Positions 8,785 to 18,071 of a DNA stretch of 64,000 bases are shown one piece after another. Positions within the stretch are counted from its first letter, which is position 1, and each line of letters opens with the position of its first letter. This DNA comes from Legionella geestiana (GTDB lineage: Bacteria; Pseudomonadota; Gammaproteobacteria; Legionellales; Legionellaceae), in NCBI RefSeq assembly GCF_004571195.1, contig NZ_CP038271.1:1416001-1480000 (forward strand), given 5' to 3'. The notes beneath the pieces were generated by a model, which searched no databases, was not told where the DNA came from, and saw only the letters and a program-made list of their open reading frames with translations. The translations under genes were made by a program, and so were the position numbers.

Positions 8785-10420
8785 AACTCTGCTGCGACTG
8801 TCGCAGATTAACCATATTCTTGCCAAAAATGGCCTTGATCAGGTGATTGTGTCGATTCGCCTGTTTGCGCCGCTGCGCTTTATTGTCTGGTTTAATCCGT
8901 GGAACTGGGTGCGAAACCGTGGCCAGACCCGGGGTGAAGCCCTGCGTCGCAGTTTTGAAGCGCTTGGCCCCGTTTTTGTGAAGTTTGGCCAGGCGCTTTC
9001 CACGCGACCGGATATTTTGCCCCCGGATATTGCCATGGAGCTTTCAAGGCTTCAGGACCGTGTGCCGCCGTTTCCCGGTGAGCGTGCGCTCGAGATTATT
9101 CACGAGGCCTATGGCGAAAGTGCAGATAGCCTCTTTGCCACCTTTGACCCGGTACCGCTTGCCTCGGCGTCCATGGCGCAGGTACATGCCGCCACCTTTA
9201 ACGACGGTCGCGAAGTGGTGGTTAAGGTCCTGCGACCGAACATGCGTCGCTTGATTGAACGCGACATCGATGTGCTCTACACGCTTGCCACCCTTGCGGA
9301 GCGCTACTGGCCGCTCGCCAAACGGCTGAAGCCGCGCGAGATAGTGCGCGAATTTGAAATCAACCTGCTGGATGAGCTTGATTTGCAGCGCGAAGCAGCA
9401 AACGCAAGCCAGCTGCGGCGCAATTTTGAAGGCTCGGAAAAACTCTATGTTCCCGAAGTCTACTGGGATTATGTGCGCGATAACGTGCTCGTGCAGGAGC
9501 GCATTTACGGTATTCCCGTCTCTGATATCGCCTCGCTGAAAGCGCATGGCATTGATATTAAAAGGCTTGCCGAACGCGGGGTGGATATTTTTTTCACCCA
9601 GGTATTTCGTGACAGCTTTTTTCATGCAGACATGCACCCTGGCAATATTTTTGTTTCTCCCGAGCATCCGGCAAACCCGCAGTACATGTGCGTGGATTTT
9701 GGCATTATGGGCACCTTGACCGACAGCGATCAGCGTTATCTCGCTGAGAATCTCTTCGCGTTTTTTAACCGCGATTACCGGCGGGTTGCGCAATTGCATG
9801 TGGAGTCTGGATGGGTATCACGTGACACACGGGTAGGCGATTTTGAAAGCGCCATTCGCACTGTATGTGAGCCGGTTTTTGAAAAACCACTGCGGGATAT
9901 TTCATTTGCCCAGCTGATGATGCGGCTTTTTCAGGTGGCGCGGCGTTTTCACATGGAAGTCCAGCCACAGCTCGTACTGCTGCAAAAAACCCTGCTGGCG
10001 ATAGAGGGACTCGGACGTCAGCTGTATCCTGATCTCGATCTCTGGACCACGGCGAAACCCTTCCTTGAAAAATGGCTGAAAGCGCAGGTCGGGCCTCGCG
10101 CCTTTGTGAAGCGTCTGCGTGAAAACATCCCGTTTTTGACTGAGCAGCTGCCAGGCATGCCGCGTCTGCTCAATGATGTGCTGGTGCTTGCCAAGGAAGA
10201 AAAAATAGAAGCGCTGCAGGCGATTGCACGCGCATCGGAAAGTTCGAAAGTGCCCGCACGGCGTGGCGGTCTCGGACTTGGAATCTGTATCACGGCGATT
10301 GGCGCCCTTGCCCTGCATGTCGTGAAGCTGCCCCCGGAGCTGCCCGTTGTCTGGATATGGTCGACAGTGGCGGCAGCGGGTGCATTAACGGCGCTTATCG
10401 CACAAAAAACAGGGAGATAA
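8771..10420 (+). CDS. ubiB: ubiquinone biosynthesis protein UbiB (atypical kinase)
   Basis: UbiB is an ABC1/COQ8-type atypical kinase or ATPase needed for ubiquinone production. The 549-residue protein shows the diagnostic KxGQ motif (FVKFGQALSTRPDILP), the alanine-rich nucleotide loop (ASASMAQVHAATF), catalytic HADMHPGNIFVS and CVDFGIMG, and two hydrophobic segments at the C-terminus (about 500-540) that anchor it to the membrane. The ATG at 8771 is chosen because family members begin close to this point; the open frame extends farther upstream inside ubiJ. Confidence 0.96.
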   Translation: MKSIKTLLRLSQINHILAKNGLDQVIVSIRLFAPLRFIVWFNPWNWVRNRGQTRGEALRRSFEALGPVFVKFGQALSTRPDILPPDIAMELSRLQDRVPPFPGERALEIIHEAYGESADSLFATFDPVPLASASMAQVHAATFNDGREVVVKVLRPNMRRLIERDIDVLYTLATLAERYWPLAKRLKPREIVREFEINLLDELDLQREAANASQLRRNFEGSEKLYVPEVYWDYVRDNVLVQERIYGIPVSDIASLKAHGIDIKRLAERGVDIFFTQVFRDSFFHADMHPGNIFVSPEHPANPQYMCVDFGIMGTLTDSDQRYLAENLFAFFNRDYRRVAQLHVESGWVSRDTRVGDFESAIRTVCEPVFEKPLRDISFAQLMMRLFQVARRFHMEVQPQLVLLQKTLLAIEGLGRQLYPDLDLWTTAKPFLEKWLKAQVGPRAFVKRLRENIPFLTEQLPGMPRLLNDVLVLAKEEKIEALQAIARASESSKVPARRGGLGLGICITAIGALALHVVKLPPELPVVWIWSTVAAAGALTALIAQKTGR

Positions 10421-10422
10421 AA

Positions 10423-10584
10423 ATGGGGTTAAGTGGCGTAAGTCCATTGTCGCTGTTGCTGATTCTGCTGATTGTGATTGTGCTTTTTGGTTCCAGCAAA
10501 CTGAAAACCCTGGGTAAAGACCTTGGAGACGCACTGCGTAATTTCCGTGAGAGCGCGGCGCGGGACGATGACCGCCCGTCATGA
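10423..10584 (+). CDS. tatA: twin-arginine translocase subunit TatA
   Basis: TatA forms the variable-size pore of the Tat system, which exports folded proteins. The 53-residue product has the standard build: an N-terminal membrane helix (about 9-22), the FGSSKLKTLGKDLGDALRNF hinge and amphipathic helix, and a short acidic tail. It begins two bases after the ubiB stop, preceded by an AGGGAG ribosome-binding site, and overlaps tatB by four bases. Confidence 0.92.
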   Translation: MGLSGVSPLSLLLILLIVIVLFGSSKLKTLGKDLGDALRNFRESAARDDDRPS

Positions 10585-10805
10585 GCATGGCTGAAGTCGG
10601 TTTGACACTCATCATTGCCGTCTGTGTGTTTGGGCCTTCCCGTCTGCCCATGCTGGCGCGTCATCTGGGTGCTGGATTGCGGCGGCTGAAGATGCTGCGG
10701 GAGCGCTTCAGCGGGATGCTCGAAGAGGTCGCAAAAGAATGCACGCTTGCTGAAAACGAAAAGCGCGCAGCCGATGCAGATGCCCGGTACGAAGATACGC
10801 GCTAA
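10581..10805 (+). CDS. tatB: Sec-independent translocase subunit TatB, short form
   Basis: TatB binds twin-arginine substrates together with TatC. This 74-residue product has a membrane helix (about 6-20) and the FGPSRLPMLARHLGAGLRRL amphipathic helix, then a charged tail. TatB proteins of many gammaproteobacteria are about twice as long; the C-terminal region, which varies, is short here. The start shares an ATGA overlap with tatA. No tatC follows; the next gene is the convergent mltB. Position after tatA separates TatB from a second TatA copy. Confidence 0.85.
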   Translation: MSMAEVGLTLIIAVCVFGPSRLPMLARHLGAGLRRLKMLRERFSGMLEEVAKECTLAENEKRAADADARYEDTR

Positions 10806-10823
10806 CTTGTCACCACTTTCACT

Positions 10824-10940
10824 GAAAGGTCACATTTGGCGCATCTTGGGCGAACGCGTTGCAAAAACTGCTCACATACCCTTGTATGCTGCGCTTTTTT
10901 TCCAACGCGTTCGCCCAACCTGCACTCAAATCTGACTTTT
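10824..10940. repeat. 117-base imperfect palindrome between convergent genes
   Basis: The perfect core arms are TTGGGCGAACGCGTTG at 10846-10861 and its complement at 10903-10918. Pairing continues outward imperfectly (AAAGGTCACATTTG against CAAATCTGACTTTT) and inward through CATAC and GTATG around 10874-10887. The structure fills almost the whole space between tatB and mltB, which end toward each other. It could terminate transcription in both directions (a T-run precedes the right arm) or be a member of a dispersed palindromic repeat family. No second copy was seen in the window. Confidence 0.8.
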
Positions 10941-10961
10941 CTCTTTTAGAATTCAGAGCAT

Positions 10962-11936
10962 TTAAGGATTACGCTTACAAATCTTATCTGCGAGATATCC
11001 GATGGCGCCTGCGTAATAGATGGAATTGTTATAGCGCAGAATCATGCGGTAGTTCGGATAGGCGAGAAAGGTCGGGCCGCCGAAGGGCTGCACGATGCTT
11101 GCCGGCAGATTCGGCCATGGCAATTCCTTGCCGGACTCGGTGCGTACGCCTAAAGCATTCCATTCGGAGGCCGTTTTGATAGTGTCCTTGCCTTCAAGCT
11201 TCATGTCAAAGCCGCGCGGCAGCTTGACAATAACCGCCCATGGCTCCCCGGCATGCCAGCCGTTCATTTTCATGTAGTTGGCAATGGATGCAAACACATC
11301 CGGCTTGCTCTCCCAGATATCACGCCGTCCATCATGGTCATAATCGACCGCGTATTTCACCCAGCTTGACGGCAGAAACTGCGGTTGCCCCGAAGCGCCT
11401 GCCCACTCGCCCTTGAAGTGTCCAAGGTCGACATGTCCGTCATTCAGGATATGGAGTGCCAGGAAAAGTTCTTTACGGAAGAACTCGGGGCGGTTTGAGT
11501 CATAGGCCAGTGTTGCGAGCGAGCGCACAACGGGAAAGTTCCCCATGTAGCTGCCATAGCTCGATTCCATGCCCCAGAATGACACGATAAAGCAGGGGTC
11601 AACGCCAAATTCGTTGCCGATTTTTGTCAAAAGAGCGCGGTTTTTTTCAAAATTGCGCTGTCCGATGATAATGCGGTAATTATCAACCCGTGAGTGCAGG
11701 TATTTGGAATAGGTCAGCCGGTGTTCAGGCTGGGAGCGCGCCAGATTTTTCACCGTACGGCTTGGTTCGCTGACGCCGGCGAAAGCGGCATCGAACACTG
11801 AAGGAGAGATACCCTGAGAAAGTGCTTCCCGGCGGACGTCCTTGACCCACTGGTTCCATGGCTGGCTGTTGGCATGCAGCGTGTGTGGCAGCAATAGCCA
11901 CAGGACGGTGGCCGGTAGAATTTTCCAGTGTTTCAT
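10962..11936 (-). CDS. mltB: lytic murein transglycosylase B
   Basis: MltB cleaves the glycan strand of peptidoglycan with formation of a 1,6-anhydro end. The product is 324 residues from the ATG at 11936, chosen because a signal peptide (MKHWKILPATVLWLLLPHTL) starts there behind AGGGGAA; the open frame extends 14 codons upstream. Catalytic Glu lies in FWGMESSYGSYMG, and the goose-lysozyme-like motifs GEWAGASGQPQFLPSSW and DYDHDGRRDIWES are present. No lipobox cysteine is seen at the cleavage site, so it is probably periplasmic rather than a lipoprotein. Confidence 0.92.
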   Translation of the reverse strand: MKHWKILPATVLWLLLPHTLHANSQPWNQWVKDVRREALSQGISPSVFDAAFAGVSEPSRTVKNLARSQPEHRLTYSKYLHSRVDNYRIIIGQRNFEKNRALLTKIGNEFGVDPCFIVSFWGMESSYGSYMGNFPVVRSLATLAYDSNRPEFFRKELFLALHILNDGHVDLGHFKGEWAGASGQPQFLPSSWVKYAVDYDHDGRRDIWESKPDVFASIANYMKMNGWHAGEPWAVIVKLPRGFDMKLEGKDTIKTASEWNALGVRTESGKELPWPNLPASIVQPFGGPTFLAYPNYRMILRYNNSIYYAGAIGYLADKICKRNP

Positions 11937-12036
11937 GAAGTTCCCCTTCGTCAAAAGATGGTCTGCAAATCGCTGCATGCAGGAAATATGCCGTTAATTG
12001 ATGGTACACTGGGCTTTTACCGGTCACAAGGTAAAC

Positions 12037-12918
12037 ATGCTCATTTGCAATCATCAGCTCGATACGGCGCAGTTTGACGCGCTTAAAGCACTCTGGCAGC
12101 GTGCACGCGTGCATGACGCTGGCCTGCCGGTGTTTTATCCTGATTTATTGACACGTGCGCGCGCGCTGAAATCCAATGTCTGCTGGTTTGAACACGGGAT
12201 GCTGCAAGGCATTCTCTCTGCCTGTTTTTTCTACGAGACGGCCTGTGAAATCAGCCTGCTGGTTGACCCCGCACATCGCCAGCAGGGGATTGCGCGCCGT
12301 TTGATTGCCGCCATTCTGCCGCTGCTTCGTCAGCAGGGCATGCGCACCGTGATTTTCAGCCTCGCCAAAGGCCACGCGCCCTGGCTGGAAGCGCTTGGCG
12401 TGCGTTATACCCATACCGAATACCGCATGATGCGTCATGAGAGTCCGTTGCAGCCAGAGCCTGTAACCGCGCTGTCCTTCCGGCGGGCATTGCCGGTTGA
12501 TGTGCCGTTGATGGTCGGGATTGATGCGGCCTGTTTTAATACGAGCGGGGTTGACATGAACAGCCGTTTTCAGCACCTGCTGCGGGAGGCAGACTGTCAG
12601 GTACTGCTCGCAGTTCTTGGGGAAAGCGTGATAGGCAAGGCGCATCTGCGCCTGTCAGACGGGGTGTGGGTAGTGTCGGATGTTGGCATTCTGCCGGCGT
12701 TTCAAGGGCAGGGATATGGGTATGCGCTGCTTCTGCATGCCATCAACGAGGCGCAAGTGCAGCGTGCCACCGACATGCGCCTTGATGTTGAAACGACGAA
12801 TCAAAGCGCATTGAATCTTTATATGCGTCTTGGATTTTCGGTTCAGGATGCGTATGATTACCGGTCGTTGGCTCTGGATGCCCTGGAGAATCTCATGAAC
12901 AGACGCAAACTGGCTTGA
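12037..12918 (+). CDS. tandem GNAT acetyltransferase, VipF-like
   Basis: This 293-residue protein carries two GNAT acetyltransferase folds in a row. The first has acetyl-CoA-binding signature LLVDPAHRQQGIARRLIAAI (about 77-96) and the second has ILPAFQGQGYGYALLLHAIN (about 220-239) followed by DVETTNQSALNLYMRLGF. L. pneumophila VipF is a Dot/Icm effector with the same tandem GNAT build and, as far as I recall, lies near a fabF-like gene as here. The ATG at 12037 is preferred over 11998 because AAGG lies six bases ahead of it and the GNAT fold starts there. It could alternatively be a non-secreted acetyltransferase. Confidence 0.8.
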   Translation: MLICNHQLDTAQFDALKALWQRARVHDAGLPVFYPDLLTRARALKSNVCWFEHGMLQGILSACFFYETACEISLLVDPAHRQQGIARRLIAAILPLLRQQGMRTVIFSLAKGHAPWLEALGVRYTHTEYRMMRHESPLQPEPVTALSFRRALPVDVPLMVGIDAACFNTSGVDMNSRFQHLLREADCQVLLAVLGESVIGKAHLRLSDGVWVVSDVGILPAFQGQGYGYALLLHAINEAQVQRATDMRLDVETTNQSALNLYMRLGFSVQDAYDYRSLALDALENLMNRRKLA

Positions 12919-12991
12919 CACTGTTTCCGGGCCCTCTGTAGTATTGCCCATTCAGCAGAGGGATGATGCTGGTCAATTGTGAGGACAGGGC

Positions 12992-14218
12992 ATGAGAAAG
13001 CGCGTTGTAATAACCGGAATGGAAATCACCTCCTCCATTGGTACCGGGCTTGAGACCTTCTGGCAGGCCGCCCGTCGTGGTCAGTGTGGCATTGACCATA
13101 TCAAAGCCTATGACCCATCACCCTATACGACCCGTATAGCCGGCGAGGTGCGCGATCTTGATTTAAGCGCACTGCCTGAATTTGATAAAAGTAAACGTTA
13201 TCCGCGCGCGGCGCAGTACGCGCTTTATTGTGCTCACCACGCCATTCGCCGCTCCGGCATCAGTCAGGATGCGCTGCGTGAAGCGGGCACCTTTATCGGT
13301 ACGAGTCTCGGGGGTGCGCCTGAGCTTGAGCTCGCCTATCACTCCTTTTATACCGATACCTGGAAAAAAATTCCGGCACTGAGCGTGATTCGCGGCATGC
13401 CCAATTCCGTGGCTAACCATGTTGCCATCGCCTTTGGACTTGGGGGTCCCAATTCCACCATTTCCAACGCCTGTGTCTCTTCCGCGGAAGCCATTGGCAA
13501 TGCGTTCCACCAGATTGCGGCCGGGCGGCTGCAGGTTGCCCTTTGCGGCGGCACAGAATCGCTGGTGTGGGAAACCATCATGGCGGCGTGGTGCAAGCTG
13601 CGTGTCATGTCGACCCGTAACGAAGACCCAAAGCGTGCCAGTCGTCCCTTTGACCGTGACCGCGATGGCATGGTGATGGCCGATGGTGCCGGTGTACTTG
13701 TGCTCGAGGAGCTTGAGCATGCCCGTGCACGTGGTGCGCATATTCATGCTGAAATTCTCGGGTTTGGCGCAAGTTGTGATGCGTATCACGTAACGGCCCC
13801 CAGTTCCGAGGGGCAGGCGCGCGCCATTCGTGCGGCACTGAATGATGCCCGCGTATCGCCATCGGACGTGCAGTACATCAATGCCCACGGAACCGGCACC
13901 CAGCTCAATGACATCACCGAAACCGAAACCATTCAGGCTGTGTTTGGCGAGCGCGCGAAAGACATTCCCATAACCGCGCAAAAAGCCATGACCGGCCACA
14001 CCATTGGTGCAGCGGGGGTCATGGAAGTCATTGCAACCACGCTCTGTCTTGAAAACGACACCCATTTGCCCACTATTAACCTCGAAAACCCCGACCCCGC
14101 CTGCTACCTTGACTATGTTCCCAACGAAGCGCGTTCCCAGCGTGTCAATATCGCGCTGTCGAACCATTTTGCATTTGGCGGTGCAAATGCGGCAGTTTTA
14201 CTGGGGCGCATGGGATAA
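12992..14218 (+). CDS. beta-ketoacyl-ACP synthase, FabF-like
   Basis: This condensing enzyme of fatty acid synthesis (408 residues) joins malonyl-ACP to an acyl chain. The active-site Cys is at about 161 in SNACVSSAEA, and the two His residues are in NAHGTGT and AMTGHTIGAAG, with the conserved Lys just before (TAQKAMTGH). The usual SNSFGFGG loop reads SNHFAFGG. It stands alone, without acpP or fabG beside it, between a VipF-like gene and lpxD. It may be an extra FabB/F paralogue with a special chain length, perhaps for lipid A acyl chains; that is inference from the lpxD neighbour. Confidence 0.88.
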   Translation: MRKRVVITGMEITSSIGTGLETFWQAARRGQCGIDHIKAYDPSPYTTRIAGEVRDLDLSALPEFDKSKRYPRAAQYALYCAHHAIRRSGISQDALREAGTFIGTSLGGAPELELAYHSFYTDTWKKIPALSVIRGMPNSVANHVAIAFGLGGPNSTISNACVSSAEAIGNAFHQIAAGRLQVALCGGTESLVWETIMAAWCKLRVMSTRNEDPKRASRPFDRDRDGMVMADGAGVLVLEELEHARARGAHIHAEILGFGASCDAYHVTAPSSEGQARAIRAALNDARVSPSDVQYINAHGTGTQLNDITETETIQAVFGERAKDIPITAQKAMTGHTIGAAGVMEVIATTLCLENDTHLPTINLENPDPACYLDYVPNEARSQRVNIALSNHFAFGGANAAVLLGRMG

Positions 14219-14278
14219 GTCGCATTCTTGAGCGTCTTGAGGTTATAATCTGCCTATTTTGCATAATCAGGCTAAATC

Positions 14279-15334
14279 ATGAATGTTTCTCTGCAGGAGA
14301 TTGCCCGCCTTGTGGACGGTGTGGTGGTGGGTGATGAAAGCGTTTTAGTGTGTGGTCTTGCGCCAATTGACGATGTGAGTGCAGGCTCGCTGGTGTTTGC
14401 GGACGGTGCGCAGAATCTTGAGCGCGCAGAAGCTTCGGCGGCGGGTGCGATTCTTGCGGGCGAGCAGGTTGAAGCGTCTTCAAAACCGCTCGTGCGGGTT
14501 AAGCATCCTTTTGCCGCATTTATCCGACTCATGGAGCATTTTTTCCCGGAACCGACGCCTGCTCCCGGCGTGCATCCATCGGCATTTGTGGCCCCTGATG
14601 TCACCCTGGGGGCGCGTGTCAGCATTGGTCCTTTTGTTTCGGTAGGTTCTGGCAGTGTGATTGGGGACGACTGTATACTGCTCTCGCATGTCAGTGTGGG
14701 CAATGATGTGACCCTTGGTGCCGGCACGCGTCTCTATCCGCATGTCACTGTTTATGACAAAACCCGCATCGGTGCGCGTGTTCGCGTGCATGCTGGCAGT
14801 GTCATCGGTTCAGACGGTTTTGGATACACCTTTATCAACGGCCAGCATCAGAAGGTGCCGCATATCGGTAACGTTGTCATCGACGATGATGTGGAAATCG
14901 GGGCAAATACGGTCATTGACCGCGCCACCATGGGTGCCACACATATTGGGGAAGGGACCAAAATCGATAACCTTGTGCAGGTGGCGCATTCCGTGCGTCT
15001 CGGCCGACACAATATTCTCTGTGCCTTCACAGGCGTTGCCGGCAGTACGGTCAGTGGCGATCGCGTAGTATTTGCCGCTAACGTGGGCGTCAGCGACCAT
15101 GTGCGCATTGACGATGATGTTGTGCTTGGCGCGCGAGCCGGCGTACCGCCTAAAAAGCACCTGAAGCAGGGTAATGTGTATCTTGGAAGTCCCGCGCGTC
15201 CGCGCGACAAAGCCATTGAGCAGGAACTCTCTGTCACCCGAATCCCCATCATGCGCAAAAATCTGCGTGCACTGAGTGAGCGCGTTGATGCATTGCGTGC
15301 CCGTGTTGAGAGGGATGGAGACGCCAGTCAATGA
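14279..15334 (+). CDS. lpxD: UDP-3-O-acylglucosamine N-acyltransferase
   Basis: LpxD transfers a 3-hydroxyacyl chain from ACP to UDP-3-O-acyl-glucosamine in lipid A synthesis. The 351-residue protein has the N-terminal uridine-binding domain (about 1-100), then a left-handed beta helix made of hexapeptide repeats (VHPSAFVAPDVTLGARVSIG onward), with the catalytic His in NLVQVAHSVRLG, and a C-terminal helix. The usual neighbours fabZ, lpxA and lpxB are missing; polA follows with a four-base overlap. Legionella is known to carry two lpxD genes, so this may be the isolated copy. Confidence 0.95.
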   Translation: MNVSLQEIARLVDGVVVGDESVLVCGLAPIDDVSAGSLVFADGAQNLERAEASAAGAILAGEQVEASSKPLVRVKHPFAAFIRLMEHFFPEPTPAPGVHPSAFVAPDVTLGARVSIGPFVSVGSGSVIGDDCILLSHVSVGNDVTLGAGTRLYPHVTVYDKTRIGARVRVHAGSVIGSDGFGYTFINGQHQKVPHIGNVVIDDDVEIGANTVIDRATMGATHIGEGTKIDNLVQVAHSVRLGRHNILCAFTGVAGSTVSGDRVVFAANVGVSDHVRIDDDVVLGARAGVPPKKHLKQGNVYLGSPARPRDKAIEQELSVTRIPIMRKNLRALSERVDALRARVERDGDASQ

Positions 15335-18027
15335 CAGCTCCCCTTGTGCTGGTTGATGGCTCCTCGTGGCTGTATCGCGCTTTTCACGCTCTGCCTCCGC
15401 TGACAAATTCCAAAGGACAGGCAACCGGTGCAGTCTATGGGGTTGCCAACATGGTGCGCCGCCTGCTGCGCGATTATGCGCCAGAGCACATTGCCATCGT
15501 GTTTGACGCCAAAGGCAAAACGTTCAGGGATGAGTGGTACCCGGCCTACAAGGCGAACCGTCCGCCAATGCCGCAGGACCTGGCGCAACAAATACCCATA
15601 CTGCATGATTTACTGCGCGCAATGGGGTTGCCCCTGCTTATCATTGACGGGGTTGAAGCCGATGATGTTATCGGTACCCTCGCTCGTGCGGCCTGCGCCC
15701 GTGGGCAGAGGGTCATTATTTCTACGGGTGATAAGGACATGGCGCAGCTGGTCAGCCCGAACGTGACCCTTGTTAACACCATGAATGGTGAAACACTGGA
15801 TGTTAACGGCGTGAGCGCTAAATTTGGCGTGCCGCCCGAGCGTATTGTGGATTACCTCACACTTGTGGGAGATACGTCTGATAACGTGCCGGGCATCAGC
15901 GGTTGTGGTCCAAAGACCGCCGTCAAATGGCTCACGCAGTATGGAACGCTCGATAATCTGCTGGCGCATGCCGCGGATGTGGGCGGAAAAATTGGCGAAT
16001 CCCTGCGCGCCGGTATGGCGCATCTGCCGCTTTCGCGCCGGCTTGTGACCATTCGTGATGATGTTCCGCTGCCCTCCTGTCCGCTGACACCGGCGCCTGA
16101 AGATAAGGCCACACTGCTTGAAATCGTGCGCGCGTGTGAATTTCGCAGCTGGATAAAAGAACTGCTTGCTGATGCGCCCTCAGAACCTGCGGAGGCGACC
16201 GTGCATGCCGAGCCTCAAAAAGAGCCGCAGATGCAGGTCGAAATTATCACCACCTGGGCGGCACTTGAGGCCTGGATTGCACGCATTCGAGCTGCGGGAA
16301 AAATGTGTGTGGACACAGAAACCACAAGCCTTGACAGCCTGCGTGCCCGTATTGTGGGAGTGGCGCTGGCACTTAAACCGCATGAAGGCGCGTATATTCC
16401 CCTCATGCATACAGACGGGTCGCCACAGCTTGACCTGGACCGGGTGCTTGCCGCTTTGAAGCCGCTGCTCGAGGACCCTGAAATCCAGAAGATTGGGCAG
16501 AATCTTAAATATGACTGGAACGTGTTTAAAAACCACGGTATTACCCTGCAGGGCATCACCTTTGATACCATGCTGGAATCGTATGTGTTGAACAGTCAGG
16601 GAGCGCGCCATGATATGGATTCGCTGGCGCTTAAGTACCTTGGGCACAAGACTATCACGTATGAAGAAGTTGCCGGCAAGGGTGCAAAACAAGTGGGGTT
16701 TGACGCGGTAGCGGTCTCAACCGCTGCCGCCTATGCCGCTGAAGATGCGGAAGTGACCCTGCGGCTGCATGAAACCCTCTATCCCAAAATGGACGCGCGC
16801 CTGAAGCAGGTGTTTCACGAGATTGAAATGCCGCTCGTCAGGGTGCTTGCCGGCATGGAGCGCACTGGCGTACAGATTGATGAGGGTGTGCTCATGGAGC
16901 ACGGTACCCGTTTACGGGCGCGTATCGCGGCCCTGGAAGAGGAGGCCTGTCTGCTGGCAGGCAGGCCCTTTAACCTGAGCTCACCGGCACAGCTGCAGGC
17001 GATTCTTTTTGGTGAGCAGGGGTTGCCGGTGATGGCGAAAACGCCTGGCGGACAACCCTCGACGGCAGAAGCGGTTTTGCAGGAACTGGCCTTTACCTAC
17101 CGCCTGCCGGCCGTGATTCTTGAGTACCGCAGCCTCAGCAAACTGGTATCAACTTATATTGAGGCGCTTCCGCGCGCAGTCAATCCTGAAACCGGTCGGG
17201 TACACACGTCCTATAACCAGGCCGTGGCCGCGACCGGGCGCCTGTCGTCCAGTGAGCCAAATTTGCAGAACATCCCCGTGAGAACGGAAGAAGGGCGCCT
17301 TATTCGCCGTGCGTTTATTGCACCTCAGGGCCATGTTTTGATGAGTGCGGATTATTCTCAGATTGAGCTGCGTATCATGGCGCACCTTTCTGAAGACCCG
17401 GGTCTTTTACGCGCTTTTGCTAACGATCTGGATATTCATGTGGCCACGGCGAGTGAAGTATTCGGCGTGCCGTTTGCCGAAGTGAGCCGCGAGCAGCGAC
17501 GTCGCGCCAAGGCCGTCAATTTTGGACTCATCTACGGCATGTCCGCTTTTGGACTGGCGCGCCAGCTTGGCATCGAGCGTAACGAGGCCCAGATGTACAT
17601 GACGCGCTATTTTGAGCGCTACCCGGGCGTGCAGGCGTTTATGGAGCGTACACGGGCTTTGGCGCACCGTTTAGGCTATGTCGAAACGCTTTTTGGTCGC
17701 CGCCTGTATCTCCCGGAAATCAATGCGCAAAACCAGATGCGAAAGCGTGCCGCCGAGCGTGCTGCCGTTAATGCACCCATGCAGGGAACGGCGGCTGACA
17801 TCATTAAGCGAGCAATGCATGCGCTCTGGTGTCAACTTGAAAATCAGTCAGAACCGGTTGCCAAAATGATAATGCAGGTGCATGATGAACTGATACTTGA
17901 AGTGCCAGAAGCCCATGTTTCCACGGTTCGGGAGGTGCTTACCGGCGCCATGGAAAATGCCGCCACTCTCCTTGTACCGCTGCGTGTATCGGTGGGTGTT
18001 GGAAAAAACTGGGATGAAGCACACTAG
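15331..18027 (+). CDS. polA: DNA polymerase I
   Basis: PolA fills gaps in repair and removes RNA primers. The 898-residue protein has the 5'-3' exonuclease domain (VDGSSWLYRAFHALPPL, then DDVIGTLA and STGDKDMAQLV), a 3'-5' exonuclease domain whose acidic residues are kept (CVDTETTSLDSL, GQNLKYDWNVF, YAAEDAEVTL), and the polymerase domain with motif A SADYSQIELRIMAHL, motif B RRRAKAVNFGLIYGMSAF and motif C IMQVHDELILEV. Proofreading therefore looks intact. It overlaps lpxD by four bases. Confidence 0.98.
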   Translation: MTAPLVLVDGSSWLYRAFHALPPLTNSKGQATGAVYGVANMVRRLLRDYAPEHIAIVFDAKGKTFRDEWYPAYKANRPPMPQDLAQQIPILHDLLRAMGLPLLIIDGVEADDVIGTLARAACARGQRVIISTGDKDMAQLVSPNVTLVNTMNGETLDVNGVSAKFGVPPERIVDYLTLVGDTSDNVPGISGCGPKTAVKWLTQYGTLDNLLAHAADVGGKIGESLRAGMAHLPLSRRLVTIRDDVPLPSCPLTPAPEDKATLLEIVRACEFRSWIKELLADAPSEPAEATVHAEPQKEPQMQVEIITTWAALEAWIARIRAAGKMCVDTETTSLDSLRARIVGVALALKPHEGAYIPLMHTDGSPQLDLDRVLAALKPLLEDPEIQKIGQNLKYDWNVFKNHGITLQGITFDTMLESYVLNSQGARHDMDSLALKYLGHKTITYEEVAGKGAKQVGFDAVAVSTAAAYAAEDAEVTLRLHETLYPKMDARLKQVFHEIEMPLVRVLAGMERTGVQIDEGVLMEHGTRLRARIAALEEEACLLAGRPFNLSSPAQLQAILFGEQGLPVMAKTPGGQPSTAEAVLQELAFTYRLPAVILEYRSLSKLVSTYIEALPRAVNPETGRVHTSYNQAVAATGRLSSSEPNLQNIPVRTEEGRLIRRAFIAPQGHVLMSADYSQIELRIMAHLSEDPGLLRAFANDLDIHVATASEVFGVPFAEVSREQRRRAKAVNFGLIYGMSAFGLARQLGIERNEAQMYMTRYFERYPGVQAFMERTRALAHRLGYVETLFGRRLYLPEINAQNQMRKRAAERAAVNAPMQGTAADIIKRAMHALWCQLENQSEPVAKMIMQVHDELILEVPEAHVSTVREVLTGAMENAATLLVPLRVSVGVGKNWDEAH

Positions 18028-18071
18028 GGCGTGTCCCCGTCATGGAATAAGCACGCGCAGGGAGTAAGGTG

